In this document: piece by piece, positions 25,358-34,905 of the stretch
How the letters are laid out: every line of letters begins with the position of its first letter
How positions within the stretch are numbered: position 1 is the first letter of the stretch
Source: Mariprofundaceae bacterium
Lineage (GTDB): Bacteria > Pseudomonadota > Zetaproteobacteria > Mariprofundales > Mariprofundaceae
Assembly (NCBI GenBank): GCA_030950585.1
Contig: JAUZRG010000092.1
Span: forward strand, 1-45,654
Reading direction: 5' to 3'
DNA length: 45,654 nucleotides
Program-made: the position numbers and the translations under genes
Notes under the pieces: generated by a model
The model's input: the letters and a program-made list of their open reading frames with translations, nothing else
Databases searched by the model: none
Told to the model about the DNA's origin: nothing

Positions 25358-25942
25358 TTATAAACAACCTTTGGTGGATGGAATACCTTTTTGGCGATCA
25401 TCATAAGCCACAGCCATGCGTAAGGCACGACCCAAAGCTTTGAAGATGGTTTCTGCAATATGGTGATTGTTGCGACCACGTAAGCAATCAATGTGTAAGC
25501 TAATGCGGGCATGATTGGCCAGTGCTGCAAAAAATTCACGAAACAAATCAATATCAAAATCACCAACGCGCTCGCGTGGAAAGTTCACATGATACTCAAG
25601 TGAAGGGCGGCCTGAGAAATCTAAAACCACCCTTGATAAGGCTTCATCCAAAGGCACATAAGCATGACCATAACGCACGATGCCACGTTTATCGCCAATG
25701 GCTTTGTAGAATACTTCGCCCAAACAAATGGCAATGTCTTCGACGGTGTGATGATCGTCAATTTCGTGATCACCTTTAGCAACCAATTGAATGTCTATCA
25801 GGCCATGACGTGCGATTTGTTCCATCATGTGATCTAAAAAAGGCACGCCACTTTGAATGCTTGAGTTGCCATCACCATCAAGGTTGATGCTTAATGAAAT
25901 TTTTGTTTCTGCTGTGTTACGTTCGATTGATGCTTGTCTCAT
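25358..25942 (-). CDS. hisB: Imidazoleglycerol-phosphate dehydratase
   Basis: This 194-residue manganese enzyme dehydrates imidazole glycerol phosphate to imidazole acetol phosphate. The family motifs are complete: [29 protein letters not shown] (metal-binding His cluster), and in the C-terminal half [26 protein letters not shown]. It is the monofunctional form without the HisB phosphatase domain of enterics, so histidinol-phosphatase must be encoded elsewhere. Its start overlaps the hisC stop by four bases. Confidence 0.97.
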   Translation of the reverse strand: MRQASIERNTAETKISLSINLDGDGNSSIQSGVPFLDHMMEQIARHGLIDIQLVAKGDHEIDDHHTVEDIAICLGEVFYKAIGDKRGIVRYGHAYVPLDEALSRVVLDFSGRPSLEYHVNFPRERVGDFDIDLFREFFAALANHARISLHIDCLRGRNNHHIAETIFKALGRALRMAVAYDDRQKGIPSTKGCL

Positions 25943-26976
25943 GCTGGGGTGGCTTCCGTTAGTAGTTGTAGAAAATAATCGTTTTCATCGTTTGTGCCGA
26001 TAGTGACCCGTAAACAGTTTTTTAAACTGGGATGGCTACCGTGTAGGTTCTTAATTAAAAGACCATTGGATTTGAGTGTTTCAAAGGTGGCATTGGCATC
26101 TGGGCAACGAAAGGTCAGAAAATTACTTTTCGAGGGGTAGACATCAATATTCGTGAGTTGATGTAAGGACTGAAAGACCTTTTCACGATTTTCGCATATA
26201 TCTTTAATTTGGGCATCAAAAACATCACTGTGCTTGAGCAAAAAAGATGCTGCTGCTTGGGTGAGGACATTGATATTATAAGGCATTCTGATTTTATTGA
26301 GATGATCGATAATACTCGGGTCTGCAATCAGGTAACCAAGACGCAAACCAGCCATGCCCATTTTAGAAAATGTGCGGCTAATGATGACATTATGGCTAAT
26401 AAGGTCTAAAAATTGATGATCTGAAAAAGGCAAATAAGCTTCATCAATGACCACTAGTCCACCAAAATTTTTAGCAATTTTGGTGACTTCATCTTGATCC
26501 CACAAGTTGCCTGTGGGATTGTTTGGACAAGCTAAAAAAACAATGGATGCTTTTTCACGCACACAAACATGCAAGACATCTTTGGCATTAAGCGAAAAAT
26601 CCTTGGCTAAAGGCACTTCAGAAATTTGACGCTGCAACCACTTGGTAATAAGTTTATACATCACAAAGGTGGGCGAGGGTACAACACATGTACCACTTTC
26701 AGCTGAAAGTAGTAATAGTTGAATCAATTCATCGGAACCATTGCCAAGTAAAATTTGATTGGCATTGACCCCATCTCTTTTGGCAATCTGTTCACGCAAG
26801 GACAACATGCTTGAATCAGGGTAGCGATTAATGGCAACTTTGGATAAGTGTGTGGCCAAATCTTGCTGTAAGGCTTCAGGTAAAAGATAAGGGTTTTCCA
26901 TCGCATCAAGCTTAATAAGGCCTTGATGTTCGGGCACACTATAACTACGCATTTTGCGAATATCAGAACGGATCAT
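25939..26976 (-). CDS. hisC: Histidinol-phosphate aminotransferase
   Basis: A 345-residue class I/II PLP aminotransferase turning imidazole acetol phosphate and glutamate into histidinol phosphate. Readable features are [10 protein letters not shown] near the cofactor phosphate site, [20 protein letters not shown] with the Asp that pairs with the pyridine nitrogen, and [16 protein letters not shown] holding the Schiff-base Lys and a phosphate-binding Arg. Length is normal. It is joined to hisD and hisB by four-base overlaps on both sides. Confidence 0.96.
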   Translation of the reverse strand: MIRSDIRKMRSYSVPEHQGLIKLDAMENPYLLPEALQQDLATHLSKVAINRYPDSSMLSLREQIAKRDGVNANQILLGNGSDELIQLLLLSAESGTCVVPSPTFVMYKLITKWLQRQISEVPLAKDFSLNAKDVLHVCVREKASIVFLACPNNPTGNLWDQDEVTKIAKNFGGLVVIDEAYLPFSDHQFLDLISHNVIISRTFSKMGMAGLRLGYLIADPSIIDHLNKIRMPYNINVLTQAAASFLLKHSDVFDAQIKDICENREKVFQSLHQLTNIDVYPSKSNFLTFRCPDANATFETLKSNGLLIKNLHGSHPSLKNCLRVTIGTNDENDYFLQLLTEATPA

Positions 26977-28271
26977 GAGCTTTCAATATCTTTAAGGCGG
27001 ACTTCGATGCTTAGGGCATGGGCAGACAAGCCTTCGCGGTGAGCGAGGTGGATAGCAGCAGAGCCAAGGTTTCTTAATGCTTGGGCACTACCACGTAAAA
27101 TACTGCTTTTCTTCACAAAATCATCGACGCTAAGAGGCGAGGAGAAGCGTGCGGTGCCATTGGTGGGTAACACATGGTTTGGACCAGCAACATAATCACC
27201 AAGGGCTTCAGCCACATGGTGACCTAAAAAGATCGCGCCTGCATGCTTGATAAAAGGCAATAATAAATCAGGATCATCCATAGCCAGTTCTAAATGTTCG
27301 GGAGCGATGGTGTTGATAATATCAGCAGCTTCACTTAAATCGTGAACATGAATCATTGCACCATGATTTTGCAAAGAGGCTTTGCAAATCTCACTTCTTG
27401 GCAGGGTTTTGAGGTGTTCGTGAATGGCTGCTTCCACATCATTGATCAATTGTTGATCTGTGGAGATAAAAATACTTTGGGCAGCTTCATCATGTTCGGC
27501 TTGTGATAAGAAGTCAGCAGCCAACCAAGTGGGTTCACCACTGTCTGCCATGACAACGATTTCAGAAGGACCCGCAATCATATCAATGCCACAAGTACCA
27601 AAGACTTGACGCTTGGCAGCAGCAACAAATTTATTGCCAGGGCCAACGACTTTATCCACTTTAGGGATACTTTCTGTGCCATAGGCAAGTGCAGCGATGG
27701 CTTGTGCGCCACCGACAGCAAAAACACGGGTCACATTGGCAATATGAGCCGCAGCCAAGACGAGTTCATTGAGTTCACCATTGGGTGTTGGCACAACCAT
27801 GATGATTTTTTCCACACCTGCAACATGGGCAGGAATAGCATTCATTAAGACAGATGAAGGGTAGGCGGCTTTGCCACCTGGAACATAAAGACCAACAGAA
27901 TCAAGGGCTAAGATGCGTTGACCAAGTACCATGCCCGATTCATCTTCGTATTCCCAGCTTTCAGGTTTTTGGCGTTCATGAAAGGTGCGAATGCGATTGG
28001 CGGCAAGTTCCAAGGCTGCACGATCTTCATTAGAGACAGATTTCCATGCTTGGTGTACACGTTCACGACTAATTTCGATGTTGTCGCTATTCATATCCCA
28101 ATGATCAAACTTTTGGGTATAGTCGCATACGGCTTTATCGCCTTCACAACGTACTTTTTCTAAAATATCAGCGACAAGGTTTTGTATAGATGCACCTGTA
28201 TCGGTTTCACGTGCTAATAAACTAGCGAGCTGATCTGAAAAATCAGCTTGATGGCTATCCAGTTTTCTCAT
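26973..28271 (-). CDS. hisD: Histidinol dehydrogenase
   Basis: A 432-residue zinc enzyme that oxidises histidinol to histidine in two NAD-dependent steps, the last of the pathway. It carries DSVGLYVPGGKAAYPSSVLMNAIPA, VVGPGNKFVAAAKRQVFG, GIDMIAGPSEI, AEHDEAAQ and the C-terminal GPNHVLPTNGTARFSSPLSV with active-site and zinc His residues. A start at 28271 has GAGG seven bases upstream. An ATG two codons earlier (28277) overlaps the hisG stop as ATGA but has poor spacing. The central position in the operon fits the pathway. Confidence 0.96.
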   Translation of the reverse strand: MRKLDSHQADFSDQLASLLARETDTGASIQNLVADILEKVRCEGDKAVCDYTQKFDHWDMNSDNIEISRERVHQAWKSVSNEDRAALELAANRIRTFHERQKPESWEYEDESGMVLGQRILALDSVGLYVPGGKAAYPSSVLMNAIPAHVAGVEKIIMVVPTPNGELNELVLAAAHIANVTRVFAVGGAQAIAALAYGTESIPKVDKVVGPGNKFVAAAKRQVFGTCGIDMIAGPSEIVVMADSGEPTWLAADFLSQAEHDEAAQSIFISTDQQLINDVEAAIHEHLKTLPRSEICKASLQNHGAMIHVHDLSEAADIINTIAPEHLELAMDDPDLLLPFIKHAGAIFLGHHVAEALGDYVAGPNHVLPTNGTARFSSPLSVDDFVKKSSILRGSAQALRNLGSAAIHLAHREGLSAHALSIEVRLKDIESS

Positions 28272-28273
28272 GT

Positions 28274-28915
28274 TCATGCCTCTCCCACAGCCTCACGAAA
28301 AAATTCAACTAAGGGTTGTATTTCTTTTCGACGTAAGGCAAAGCTCGCTGGATTGATAATCAAGCGACTTGAAATGTTGAATAATGAATCCTCTTCCACC
28401 AATTCATTGGCTTTGAGTGTAGCACCCGTTGAAACAACATCAAGAATATAGTCAGCCATACCAATGAGTGGTGCCAGTTCCATCGAACCATATAAATGAA
28501 TGATTTCAGCCTGCATACCATGACGACGGTAATATTGCTGGGCTAAATAATCATATTTTGTTGCGACACGAATATGTGCGCCTTGTTGTTTATTGATGCT
28601 TTTACCTTTGGGATACGCTGTGCATAAGCGGCATTTACCAATTTTAAGATCAAGTTGTTCAAAGACACGCGGACGAAACTCAAGCAATAAATCCCGACCG
28701 ACAATGCCCATGTCAGCAGCACCGCGTTCCACATAAGTGCAAACATCTGAGTTACGAATCAATAAAAAATTGACACGACCATCTGTGCTTTTGATCATGA
28801 GTTTACGGGTTTTAAGTAAGTCATCTTCAGGAATGAGATTTACTTTTTTGAGTAACGGCAAAATGTCTTCTAAAATTCGCCCTTTTGCCAAAGCAATCAC
28901 TAAGGGTTGGCTCAA
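28274..28915 (-). CDS. hisG: ATP phosphoribosyltransferase, short form
   Basis: A 213-residue catalytic subunit for the first and committed histidine step, joining PRPP and ATP. Motifs are LVIALAKGRILED near the start and VVSTGATLKANELVEEDSLFNISSRLIIN near the PRPP loop. At 213 residues it lacks the C-terminal ACT-like regulatory domain of the long form (about 299), so it belongs to the HisGS type, which needs HisZ, a histidyl-tRNA-synthetase-like partner, for activity and feedback control. No hisZ is seen in the window. Overlaps murA and hisD. Confidence 0.95.
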   Translation of the reverse strand: MSQPLVIALAKGRILEDILPLLKKVNLIPEDDLLKTRKLMIKSTDGRVNFLLIRNSDVCTYVERGAADMGIVGRDLLLEFRPRVFEQLDLKIGKCRLCTAYPKGKSINKQQGAHIRVATKYDYLAQQYYRRHGMQAEIIHLYGSMELAPLIGMADYILDVVSTGATLKANELVEEDSLFNISSRLIINPASFALRRKEIQPLVEFFREAVGEA

Positions 28916-30198
28916 TATTCCTCTCCTGTACTTGAGGATTGGCTAATGCGTTGAATGCTGGCACCCAAAGACATTAACTTTTCTTCGATGCGTTCATAAC
29001 CACGATCAAGGTGATAAATTCTTGAAATATGGGTGGTACCTTGTGCCGCAAGTGCGGCCAAAATCAAACAAGCGGAAGCACGTAAATCGGTGGCCATGAC
29101 GGGTGCGCCTGATAATGGCTTGCCACCATGCACAATGGCAGAATGGCCATCAAGTTCGATATGAGCTCCCATGCGCAAGAGTTCTTGCACATGCATAAAA
29201 CGATTTTCAAAAATATTTTCAGTAATCACAGAGCTACCTTGGGCGCAACACATTAAAGCCATGAATTGTGCTTGTAGATCTGTGGGGAATCCAGGATGTG
29301 GTGTGGTGTGAATACTCATGGCTTGCAAAGGTTTATCGCTAGCACAGCGAATCCAATCTTGGCCTGTTTTAACCATTGCACCAGCTTCTTCTACTCGGGC
29401 TAAAAAAGCTTCTAACATGTGTGGGTCTGTATCGGTAACGGTGACATCACCACCCGTGATGAGGCCAGCGGCAAGGTAAGTGGCTGTTTCAATGCGGTCA
29501 GCAATAATGTGTACATCACCGCCGTGCAATGTTTCAACGCCTTGAATGCAAATGCGGTCTGTGCCCGCACCTTCAATTTTTGCACCCATCATAATTAATG
29601 TTTCAGCAAGATTGACCACTTCAGGCTCACGCGCTGAATTCTCAAGAATGGTTTCACCTTTTGCCAAGACGGCAGCCATCATAATGTTTTCAGTACCTGT
29701 CACTGTGACATGGTCAAAATGAATGTGCGCACCATGTAAACCATTTTCCGCAATGGCTTTAACATAGCCATGCTCCATGTGAATGGTCGCACCCATTTTC
29801 TCTAAGGCCTTCAAATGCAAGTCGATAGGGCGTGCGCCAATGGCACAGCCACCAGGTAGACTCACATAAGCATGACCAAAGCGTGTGAGCAAAGGCCCAA
29901 GCACAAGCGAGGAAGCCCGCATGGTTTTGACAAGCTCATAGCTAGCTTCTGATTTGGTCAATGATGCGGTGCATACGGTAACTTGGTTACCTTCATTGAT
30001 GGAGACATCAGCACCTTGGTGAACCAATAAGCTCAACATGGTGGAGACATCTTTTAAATGGGGAATGCGGTGGAAAAGTAACTCTTCTGACGTTAATATT
30101 GCCGCCGCCAATAAAGGTAGTGCTGCATTTTTTGCACCACTAGCTTCAATGCTACCGTGAAGTGTCTTTCCACCATGAATAATTAACTGCTCTGACAT
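28912..30198 (-). CDS. murA: UDP-N-acetylglucosamine 1-carboxyvinyltransferase
   Basis: A 428-residue cytoplasmic enzyme adding enolpyruvate from PEP to UDP-GlcNAc, the first committed step of peptidoglycan synthesis and the target of fosfomycin. The catalytic Cys is retained ([12 protein letters not shown], about Cys118), so sensitivity is expected from sequence. Also visible are [11 protein letters not shown]-like [14 protein letters not shown] near the start, GHTDLQ-like [15 protein letters not shown], and the final [10 protein letters not shown]. The second Met (30198) gives the family N-terminus; one at 30207 is possible. It leads the hisGDCB operon, overlapping hisG by four bases. Confidence 0.96.
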   Translation of the reverse strand: MSEQLIIHGGKTLHGSIEASGAKNAALPLLAAAILTSEELLFHRIPHLKDVSTMLSLLVHQGADVSINEGNQVTVCTASLTKSEASYELVKTMRASSLVLGPLLTRFGHAYVSLPGGCAIGARPIDLHLKALEKMGATIHMEHGYVKAIAENGLHGAHIHFDHVTVTGTENIMMAAVLAKGETILENSAREPEVVNLAETLIMMGAKIEGAGTDRICIQGVETLHGGDVHIIADRIETATYLAAGLITGGDVTVTDTDPHMLEAFLARVEEAGAMVKTGQDWIRCASDKPLQAMSIHTTPHPGFPTDLQAQFMALMCCAQGSSVITENIFENRFMHVQELLRMGAHIELDGHSAIVHGGKPLSGAPVMATDLRASACLILAALAAQGTTHISRIYHLDRGYERIEEKLMSLGASIQRISQSSSTGEEY

Positions 30199-30303
30199 CG
30201 GCGACAAACTAGAAGTTTATGCAGGAATAGCAATTGCAGTGCTTTGTTCTCGGTCGTACGAAATATCAGCATTTATTCTTAGGCTATGGTCAACAACACA
30301 AGC

Positions 30304-30309
30304 ATTATA
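30304..30309 (-). promoter_or_regulatory. Possible -10 box for the murA-his operon
   Basis: On the minus strand TATAAT occurs about 105 bases before murA in the divergent murA/thrB gap. No good -35 lies 16-18 bases further up, so this is only a candidate. No attenuator with a run of His codons is seen between it and murA. Confidence 0.25.
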
Positions 30310-30358
30310 GCCTTGAAGTCGTATGAAGGTGCGACCGTGATGCGCATAGGGAGAATAT

Positions 30359-31303
30359 ATGTCTGTTTATACTGAAATTAATCAGCTTGAAATGCAGGGG
30401 ATTTTAAAACAATACAATTTAGGAAGCTTAAAAAGTTTTCAAGGTATTAGTGCGGGGATTGAAAACAGCAATTTTTTTGTTGATACAGATCAAGGTCGCT
30501 TTGTTTTGACTATTTTTGAACGCATGCAAGAAGATGAATTGCCTTATTTTATGAACTTGATGCAACACCTTTCCGCACAAGGCATTCCTTGTCCAAAAGT
30601 TCAAATCCAAGTCAGCGGGGGTATGATCTTTGATTTCCTCGATAAAAAAGGTTGCATCATTAGTTGTTTAGAAGGTCAAACTTTAGAAAGCTTGAATCAG
30701 CAGCAACTAGAAAGTGCTGGGCGCATGTTGGCAGCACTGCACAACGCTGGATCGAATTTTAAAGAAGATCATGTGAATCCAACAGGCTTGATCTGGATGC
30801 AAGAAACCACACAGCAAGTCTTGCCTTTATTAAATGAACGCTATGGCCAAAGTACTGTGGATCTATTGCAAGAAGAGCTTGCGATGCAACAAAATCTAGA
30901 TGTTTCAGATGTGCCAGCTGGATTGATTCATGCAGATTATTTTGTGGATAATATTTTGGTTTCAGCCAATGAAGTGTCGGGTGTGATTGACTTTTATTAT
31001 GCTTGTGATGATTTGTATGTGTATGACCTTGCAATTGCCGCCAATGCCTTGGCTTTGCAGTGTGCAGAAGATGATGCACAAAGGTTAAAATCTTTTGTGG
31101 ATGCTTATCAAAATGTGCGAGTGTTATCGAATAAAGAAAAAGGCTTATTGGCCATGATGTTACGCCGTGCGGCCTTGCGTTTTTGGGTCTCACGTTTGTA
31201 TGATGCTTTTTTTCCACGCGAGGGTGCGATGATTCATATCAAAGACCCTGAAGAATACCGTGAAAAATTATTGTTATTGCGTCAACAAGACCTTAGCTGC
31301 TAA
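30359..31303 (+). CDS. thrB: Homoserine kinase, choline-kinase-like type
   Basis: A 314-residue kinase of the APH/choline-kinase fold that phosphorylates homoserine for threonine synthesis. It has GISAGIENSNFFV (nucleotide loop region), FDFLDKKGCIISCLEG, the catalytic loop IHADYFVDNILV (Asp and Asn) and GVIDFYYACDD with the magnesium Asp. This is the type found in many alpha-, beta- and non-enteric gammaproteobacteria, unrelated to the GHMP ThrB of E. coli. A GGGAG site precedes the ATG. Its 3' end overlaps the convergent lpxI by 11 bases. Confidence 0.92.
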   Translation: MSVYTEINQLEMQGILKQYNLGSLKSFQGISAGIENSNFFVDTDQGRFVLTIFERMQEDELPYFMNLMQHLSAQGIPCPKVQIQVSGGMIFDFLDKKGCIISCLEGQTLESLNQQQLESAGRMLAALHNAGSNFKEDHVNPTGLIWMQETTQQVLPLLNERYGQSTVDLLQEELAMQQNLDVSDVPAGLIHADYFVDNILVSANEVSGVIDFYYACDDLYVYDLAIAANALALQCAEDDAQRLKSFVDAYQNVRVLSNKEKGLLAMMLRRAALRFWVSRLYDAFFPREGAMIHIKDPEEYREKLLLLRQQDLSC

Positions 31304-32102
31304 TGCCAAATACACTGATTTTATAAGAAGAAGCTGTTTTAAAAAAGCTTTCTCGTTGTAAGATCAGTGTTTTATGAGCTTCGATGGCAAGGGTTGTGCA
31401 ACCATGCGCATGCATGGCATGTAGTGTATCCACACCCACAGCAGGAACATCAAAACGCTGATCTTGATTAGGTTTTTCAACCTTAATAACAACAGCCTTA
31501 CCATTGCCTAAATTACCACCACGCACAATGGCTCCATCACTGCCTTCAATGGCTTCAACGGCCATTACGGTTTGTTTTTGCACCACAATGGTTTGACCAA
31601 TATCCAAAGCGGCAATGCCGCGTGCTTGTCCATAACCAAATTCAATATCTTTTTTAGCTTTCTTGGATAAACGAGGGCCACATAATAAACCTTCTGCGGC
31701 TAACATTTGTGGCATAATGAGTTGAGAGACTGTTTCAAGGCCATGTTTTCTGAGTTCATCTGCAATGGCACAAAGTAAGGTGTTATCGCGTAAATCACCC
31801 ATTTTAGCCAAGACTTTGAGAGCGGTTAAATCGGGTTTGAAGTTTCTGAATAAATGAAGTTTTTTTACTTTTCCTGCAAAGATAACTTGGCTCACACCTG
31901 CTTGTTTGAAAGTGCGAATCATGCCACCAAGTTGGCCAACGTGTAGCCAACATAAGCTGGCTGCATATTGCTCAATCTCGGGTGATGTTTCTTCGCGTGC
32001 CGCAACGATATGGACATCCATACCTTGGGCGCAGAGTTCAGCCGCAACCTCTAAGGGGAAAGAGCCATAACCTGCCATAAGTCCAATGCTTTTTTTTATC
32101 AT
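31293..32102 (-). CDS. lpxI: UDP-2,3-diacylglucosamine pyrophosphatase LpxI
   Basis: A 269-residue enzyme cleaving UDP-2,3-diacylglucosamine to lipid X and UMP, the fourth lipid A step. It shows the DUF1009 family features: IGLMAGYGSFPLEVA at the start, FAGKVKKLHLFR, GDLRDNTLLCAIADEL, GIAALDIGQTIVVQKQTVMAVEAIEGSDGAIVRGG and VDTLHAMHAHGCTTLAIEA. LpxI replaces the unrelated LpxH used by E. coli. It is the last gene of the rpsB-lpxI cluster, 12 bases after lpxA. Confidence 0.93.
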   Translation of the reverse strand: MIKKSIGLMAGYGSFPLEVAAELCAQGMDVHIVAAREETSPEIEQYAASLCWLHVGQLGGMIRTFKQAGVSQVIFAGKVKKLHLFRNFKPDLTALKVLAKMGDLRDNTLLCAIADELRKHGLETVSQLIMPQMLAAEGLLCGPRLSKKAKKDIEFGYGQARGIAALDIGQTIVVQKQTVMAVEAIEGSDGAIVRGGNLGNGKAVVIKVEKPNQDQRFDVPAVGVDTLHAMHAHGCTTLAIEAHKTLILQRESFFKTASSYKISVFGISS

Positions 32103-32114
32103 GATCTGATGACT

Positions 32115-32909
32115 TTATTGGCTTGCACGTCGATGCAATGTTAAACCACGTTTTGCTGTTTCTGTAAATTCAATCAGTTGTTGACAATAAATATCTTCAG
32201 TAGAGACATCGCGGGCTTCATTCAAGCGTTCGCTTAGTTTTCCCGTATCTTGTAGAAGAATGCGATAAACCTTTTTTAAGTTATGGATACTCTCTTTGGC
32301 CACTTTATGACGGCGTAATGCCACAATATTTAAGCCAGCAAGACTGGGGCGATAACCACCAGCAGTCAGGCAAAAGGGTGGTACATCCTTGACCACGCCA
32401 CTCATACCACCAATCATCGCATGATCACCGATACGTAAAAATTGATGAATAGCCGATAGTCCGCCAATAATAGCGCCATTTCCAACTTCAATATGACCCG
32501 CAAGGGTGGCACAGTTGGCCATGACAATATCATCTTTTAAAATACAATCATGTGCAATATGCACATAAGCCATCAATAAATTGTTATTGCCAAGGCGGGT
32601 GATCATGCCACCACCCTCGGTACCGGGGTTAATGGTGACGTTTTCACGAATAGTATTATTATCACCAATAATAACTTGTGATTTTTCACCGTGAAACTTG
32701 AGGTCTTGAGGTTCTCTGGCAATACTACTAAAAGGAAAAAAGCGGTTTTTTTTACCAATTGTGGTGTAGCCATCAAGAGAAACATGAGATTTTAATTCAG
32801 TTCCAGCATCAATTGAGACGTGTTCACCCACAACACAATAAGGGCCTATGATCACATCATCATGGATTTGCGCACCTTCAGCAATGATGGCTGTGGGGTG
32901 TTGCTTCAT
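32115..32909 (-). CDS. lpxA: UDP-N-acetylglucosamine acyltransferase
   Basis: A 264-residue trimeric left-handed beta-helix enzyme that moves a 3-hydroxyacyl chain from ACP to UDP-GlcNAc, the first lipid A step. Hexapeptide repeats (IHDDVIIGPYCVVGEHVSI, IGDNNTIRENVTINPGTEGGG) run over the first about 190 residues. The catalytic His is in MAYVHIAHDCILKDD, and a helical C-terminus follows. Its start overlaps the fabZ stop by four bases (ATGA). lpxB is not in the window. Confidence 0.96.
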   Translation of the reverse strand: MKQHPTAIIAEGAQIHDDVIIGPYCVVGEHVSIDAGTELKSHVSLDGYTTIGKKNRFFPFSSIAREPQDLKFHGEKSQVIIGDNNTIRENVTINPGTEGGGMITRLGNNNLLMAYVHIAHDCILKDDIVMANCATLAGHIEVGNGAIIGGLSAIHQFLRIGDHAMIGGMSGVVKDVPPFCLTAGGYRPSLAGLNIVALRRHKVAKESIHNLKKVYRILLQDTGKLSERLNEARDVSTEDIYCQQLIEFTETAKRGLTLHRRASQ

Positions 32910-33343
32910 ACGTCTTTCTCACTCACCAATGAAGCCGTGAGTTGGCCTTGGCAGACAAGCTTGTCATCAACAAATGCTTTCGCTTCAAATTTCCAAAGGA
33001 AACCACGTCTTTGTAGGCAAGTGAGTTCAAAAATAAGTTGATCGCCAGGTACCACTGGTTTGCGAAACTTCACGCCATCAATGCCTGTGAAATAGACTAG
33101 AAAGTTTTGATCTTGGGGAGCGGAGTGAAAGGCGAGGATGCCACCAACTTGTGCCATTGCTTCAACAATCAACACACCAGGCATCACGGGGTGATCAGGA
33201 AAGTGACCCATGAAGTGAGGTTCATTAATGGTGACATTCTTTAAAGCACGAATGGATTTATCTTTTTCAAATTCTAATACGCGATCGACCAGTAACAGTG
33301 GGTAACGATGCGGCAATTTAGCCATGATACTTTTAATATCCAT
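32906..33343 (-). CDS. fabZ: 3-hydroxyacyl-ACP dehydratase FabZ
   Basis: A 145-residue hot-dog-fold enzyme dehydrating 3-hydroxyacyl-ACP in fatty acid elongation. The signature HFMGHFPDHPVMPGVLIVEAMAQ contains the catalytic His and Glu, and YPLLLVDRVLEFE precedes it. It competes with LpxA/LpxD for 3-hydroxyacyl-ACP, which explains the conserved grouping. An AAGGAG lies ten bases before the ATG. It is 21 bases from lpxD and overlaps lpxA. Confidence 0.97.
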   Translation of the reverse strand: MDIKSIMAKLPHRYPLLLVDRVLEFEKDKSIRALKNVTINEPHFMGHFPDHPVMPGVLIVEAMAQVGGILAFHSAPQDQNFLVYFTGIDGVKFRKPVVPGDQLIFELTCLQRRGFLWKFEAKAFVDDKLVCQGQLTASLVSEKDV

Positions 33344-33364
33344 TTGGCTTTAACTCCTTGAACT

Positions 33365-34366
33365 TTAGCTTGTTTTTTTAGAGATTAGTGTGCTCCACAG
33401 TTTTGGTAACCGTGAAAAAATAGCCGATGATCGCAACCATGTACGAAGAGGAATAGCGGGATAGCCTGAGTATTGGCCAGCTTTATCCACATTGCTCATG
33501 ATACCTGATTTACCCGCAAAGCTACAGCCATCACTGATTTCTAAGTGTCCTGCAACTGCGGACTGCCCACCAAACTGACAACCTTTGCCAATTTTTGAAG
33601 AGCCTGCAAAGCCAGCTTGACCTGCAATAGCGCTATGTGCACCGATCTCAACATTGTGTGCAATTTGCACGAGGTTATCTATTTTGACACCATAACCAAT
33701 GCGTGTTTCACCCAATGCAGCCCGATCAATACAGGTATTTGCACCGATTTCGACATCATCTTCGATCACAACCCGACCCACTTGGGGGATTTTGATGAAT
33801 GCTTGGCCTGACCATGCAAAGCCAAAGCCATCAGAGCCAATCACAGCTCCAGCCTGAATGAGCACGCGCTTGCCTAAATGACTATCCGCACAAATAACAA
33901 CTTTTGGGTGTAAAAAACATTGCGATGACAGATGAGCATTTTTTTCAATAATACAGCCTGCACCAATACGAGAACCCTCACCAATATACACACCAGCTTC
34001 AATAATAACGCCATCAGCAATATCCACATCATCAGCAAGCTCTGCCTCTGGATGGATAATCGCGCTTTTGGCACGTAGACCTTGGCTTTTTGGCTGTGGC
34101 TGTAAGTGAGATTGAATTTGAGCATAGGCAAGGTAAGGATCTTGAACACGAATAACAGGACGAGATAACTCGGGCATCACAGCCAGACCGATGATAATGA
34201 CACCAGCTTGGCTTGTGAGTGCATCCTGTTGATATGTGGTGTTGGCTAAGAAAGCAAGTTGTGTTGATGTGGCCAACAACAAGGTGTTGACCGTATCAAT
34301 ATGCGCTTCTGCATTGCCATGCTCTAGTTGACCAGCAACCAGAGCGGCTACTTCTGAAAGCCTCAT
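33365..34366 (-). CDS. lpxD: UDP-3-O-(3-hydroxyacyl)glucosamine N-acyltransferase
   Basis: A 333-residue enzyme adding the second 3-hydroxyacyl chain, the third lipid A step. An N-terminal uridine-binding domain (about 1-100) precedes hexapeptide repeats ([32 protein letters not shown]) and the catalytic segment [33 protein letters not shown] short C-terminal helix follows. It overlaps the skp stop by four bases (ATGA), as in most proteobacterial bamA-skp-lpxD clusters. Confidence 0.96.
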   Translation of the reverse strand: MRLSEVAALVAGQLEHGNAEAHIDTVNTLLLATSTQLAFLANTTYQQDALTSQAGVIIIGLAVMPELSRPVIRVQDPYLAYAQIQSHLQPQPKSQGLRAKSAIIHPEAELADDVDIADGVIIEAGVYIGEGSRIGAGCIIEKNAHLSSQCFLHPKVVICADSHLGKRVLIQAGAVIGSDGFGFAWSGQAFIKIPQVGRVVIEDDVEIGANTCIDRAALGETRIGYGVKIDNLVQIAHNVEIGAHSAIAGQAGFAGSSKIGKGCQFGGQSAVAGHLEISDGCSFAGKSGIMSNVDKAGQYSGYPAIPLRTWLRSSAIFSRLPKLWSTLISKKTS

Positions 34367-34875
34367 TTTGATCTTTGATCAAGCTTCTTGGTAATTTCAC
34401 CTGTGAGGTCATATTTGTCTTGACCATAAAGGACCATGGGTTGTTTTTGTAGAATCATGTCATAACCATTGTCTTTAGCATACTGACTAATAACATTGAA
34501 TAAACCTTCGCCTACACCTTCATTTAAACGACGTGTCTCACGACCAACATGGCTGCCACCATCTTCTTGTTTGCGTTTAAATGATGTTTCTAAATCCGCA
34601 AGTTCATCACGTTTTGCTTGTAACTTTTCAGGACTCCAAACCATGCCACCCTTATTGATTTCACCTTTAACAGCTTGCATTCTTTCTTTAAGTGTTTTTA
34701 GCTCATTCTCAATTTTGCTCACGAGTGATTTCAGGCGAGAAGATGCATCTTTATACTTCTGTGTATTTTCGATGGCACTTTTAACATCAACAAAGCCAAT
34801 CTTTAATTCAGCTGCCTGTGCTGTTGCTGTGCTTAATAACAATGCAGCAGCGATTCCTGTCATCCACTTTTTCAT
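34363..34875 (-). CDS. skp: Periplasmic chaperone Skp/OmpH
   Basis: A 170-residue exported chaperone that holds unfolded outer-membrane proteins for BamA. The signal peptide is [21 protein letters not shown], followed by the short beta part [14 protein letters not shown] and two long charged coiled-coil helices (about 40-135). These form the tentacles of the trimer. The C-terminus ends [31 protein letters not shown] lies seven bases before the ATG. It sits between bamA and lpxD. Confidence 0.92.
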   Translation of the reverse strand: MKKWMTGIAAALLLSTATAQAAELKIGFVDVKSAIENTQKYKDASSRLKSLVSKIENELKTLKERMQAVKGEINKGGMVWSPEKLQAKRDELADLETSFKRKQEDGGSHVGRETRRLNEGVGEGLFNVISQYAKDNGYDMILQKQPMVLYGQDKYDLTGEITKKLDQRSK

Positions 34876-34905
34876 TCAATTACTCCTTGAGAAGGTAATA
34901 TATCA

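Noticed and set aside
25365-25367. TTG start for the DOPA-dioxygenase-like gene
   Set aside because: It would overlap hisB and add five residues outside the family; the ATG at 25352 begins with the conserved YHAHIY segment.
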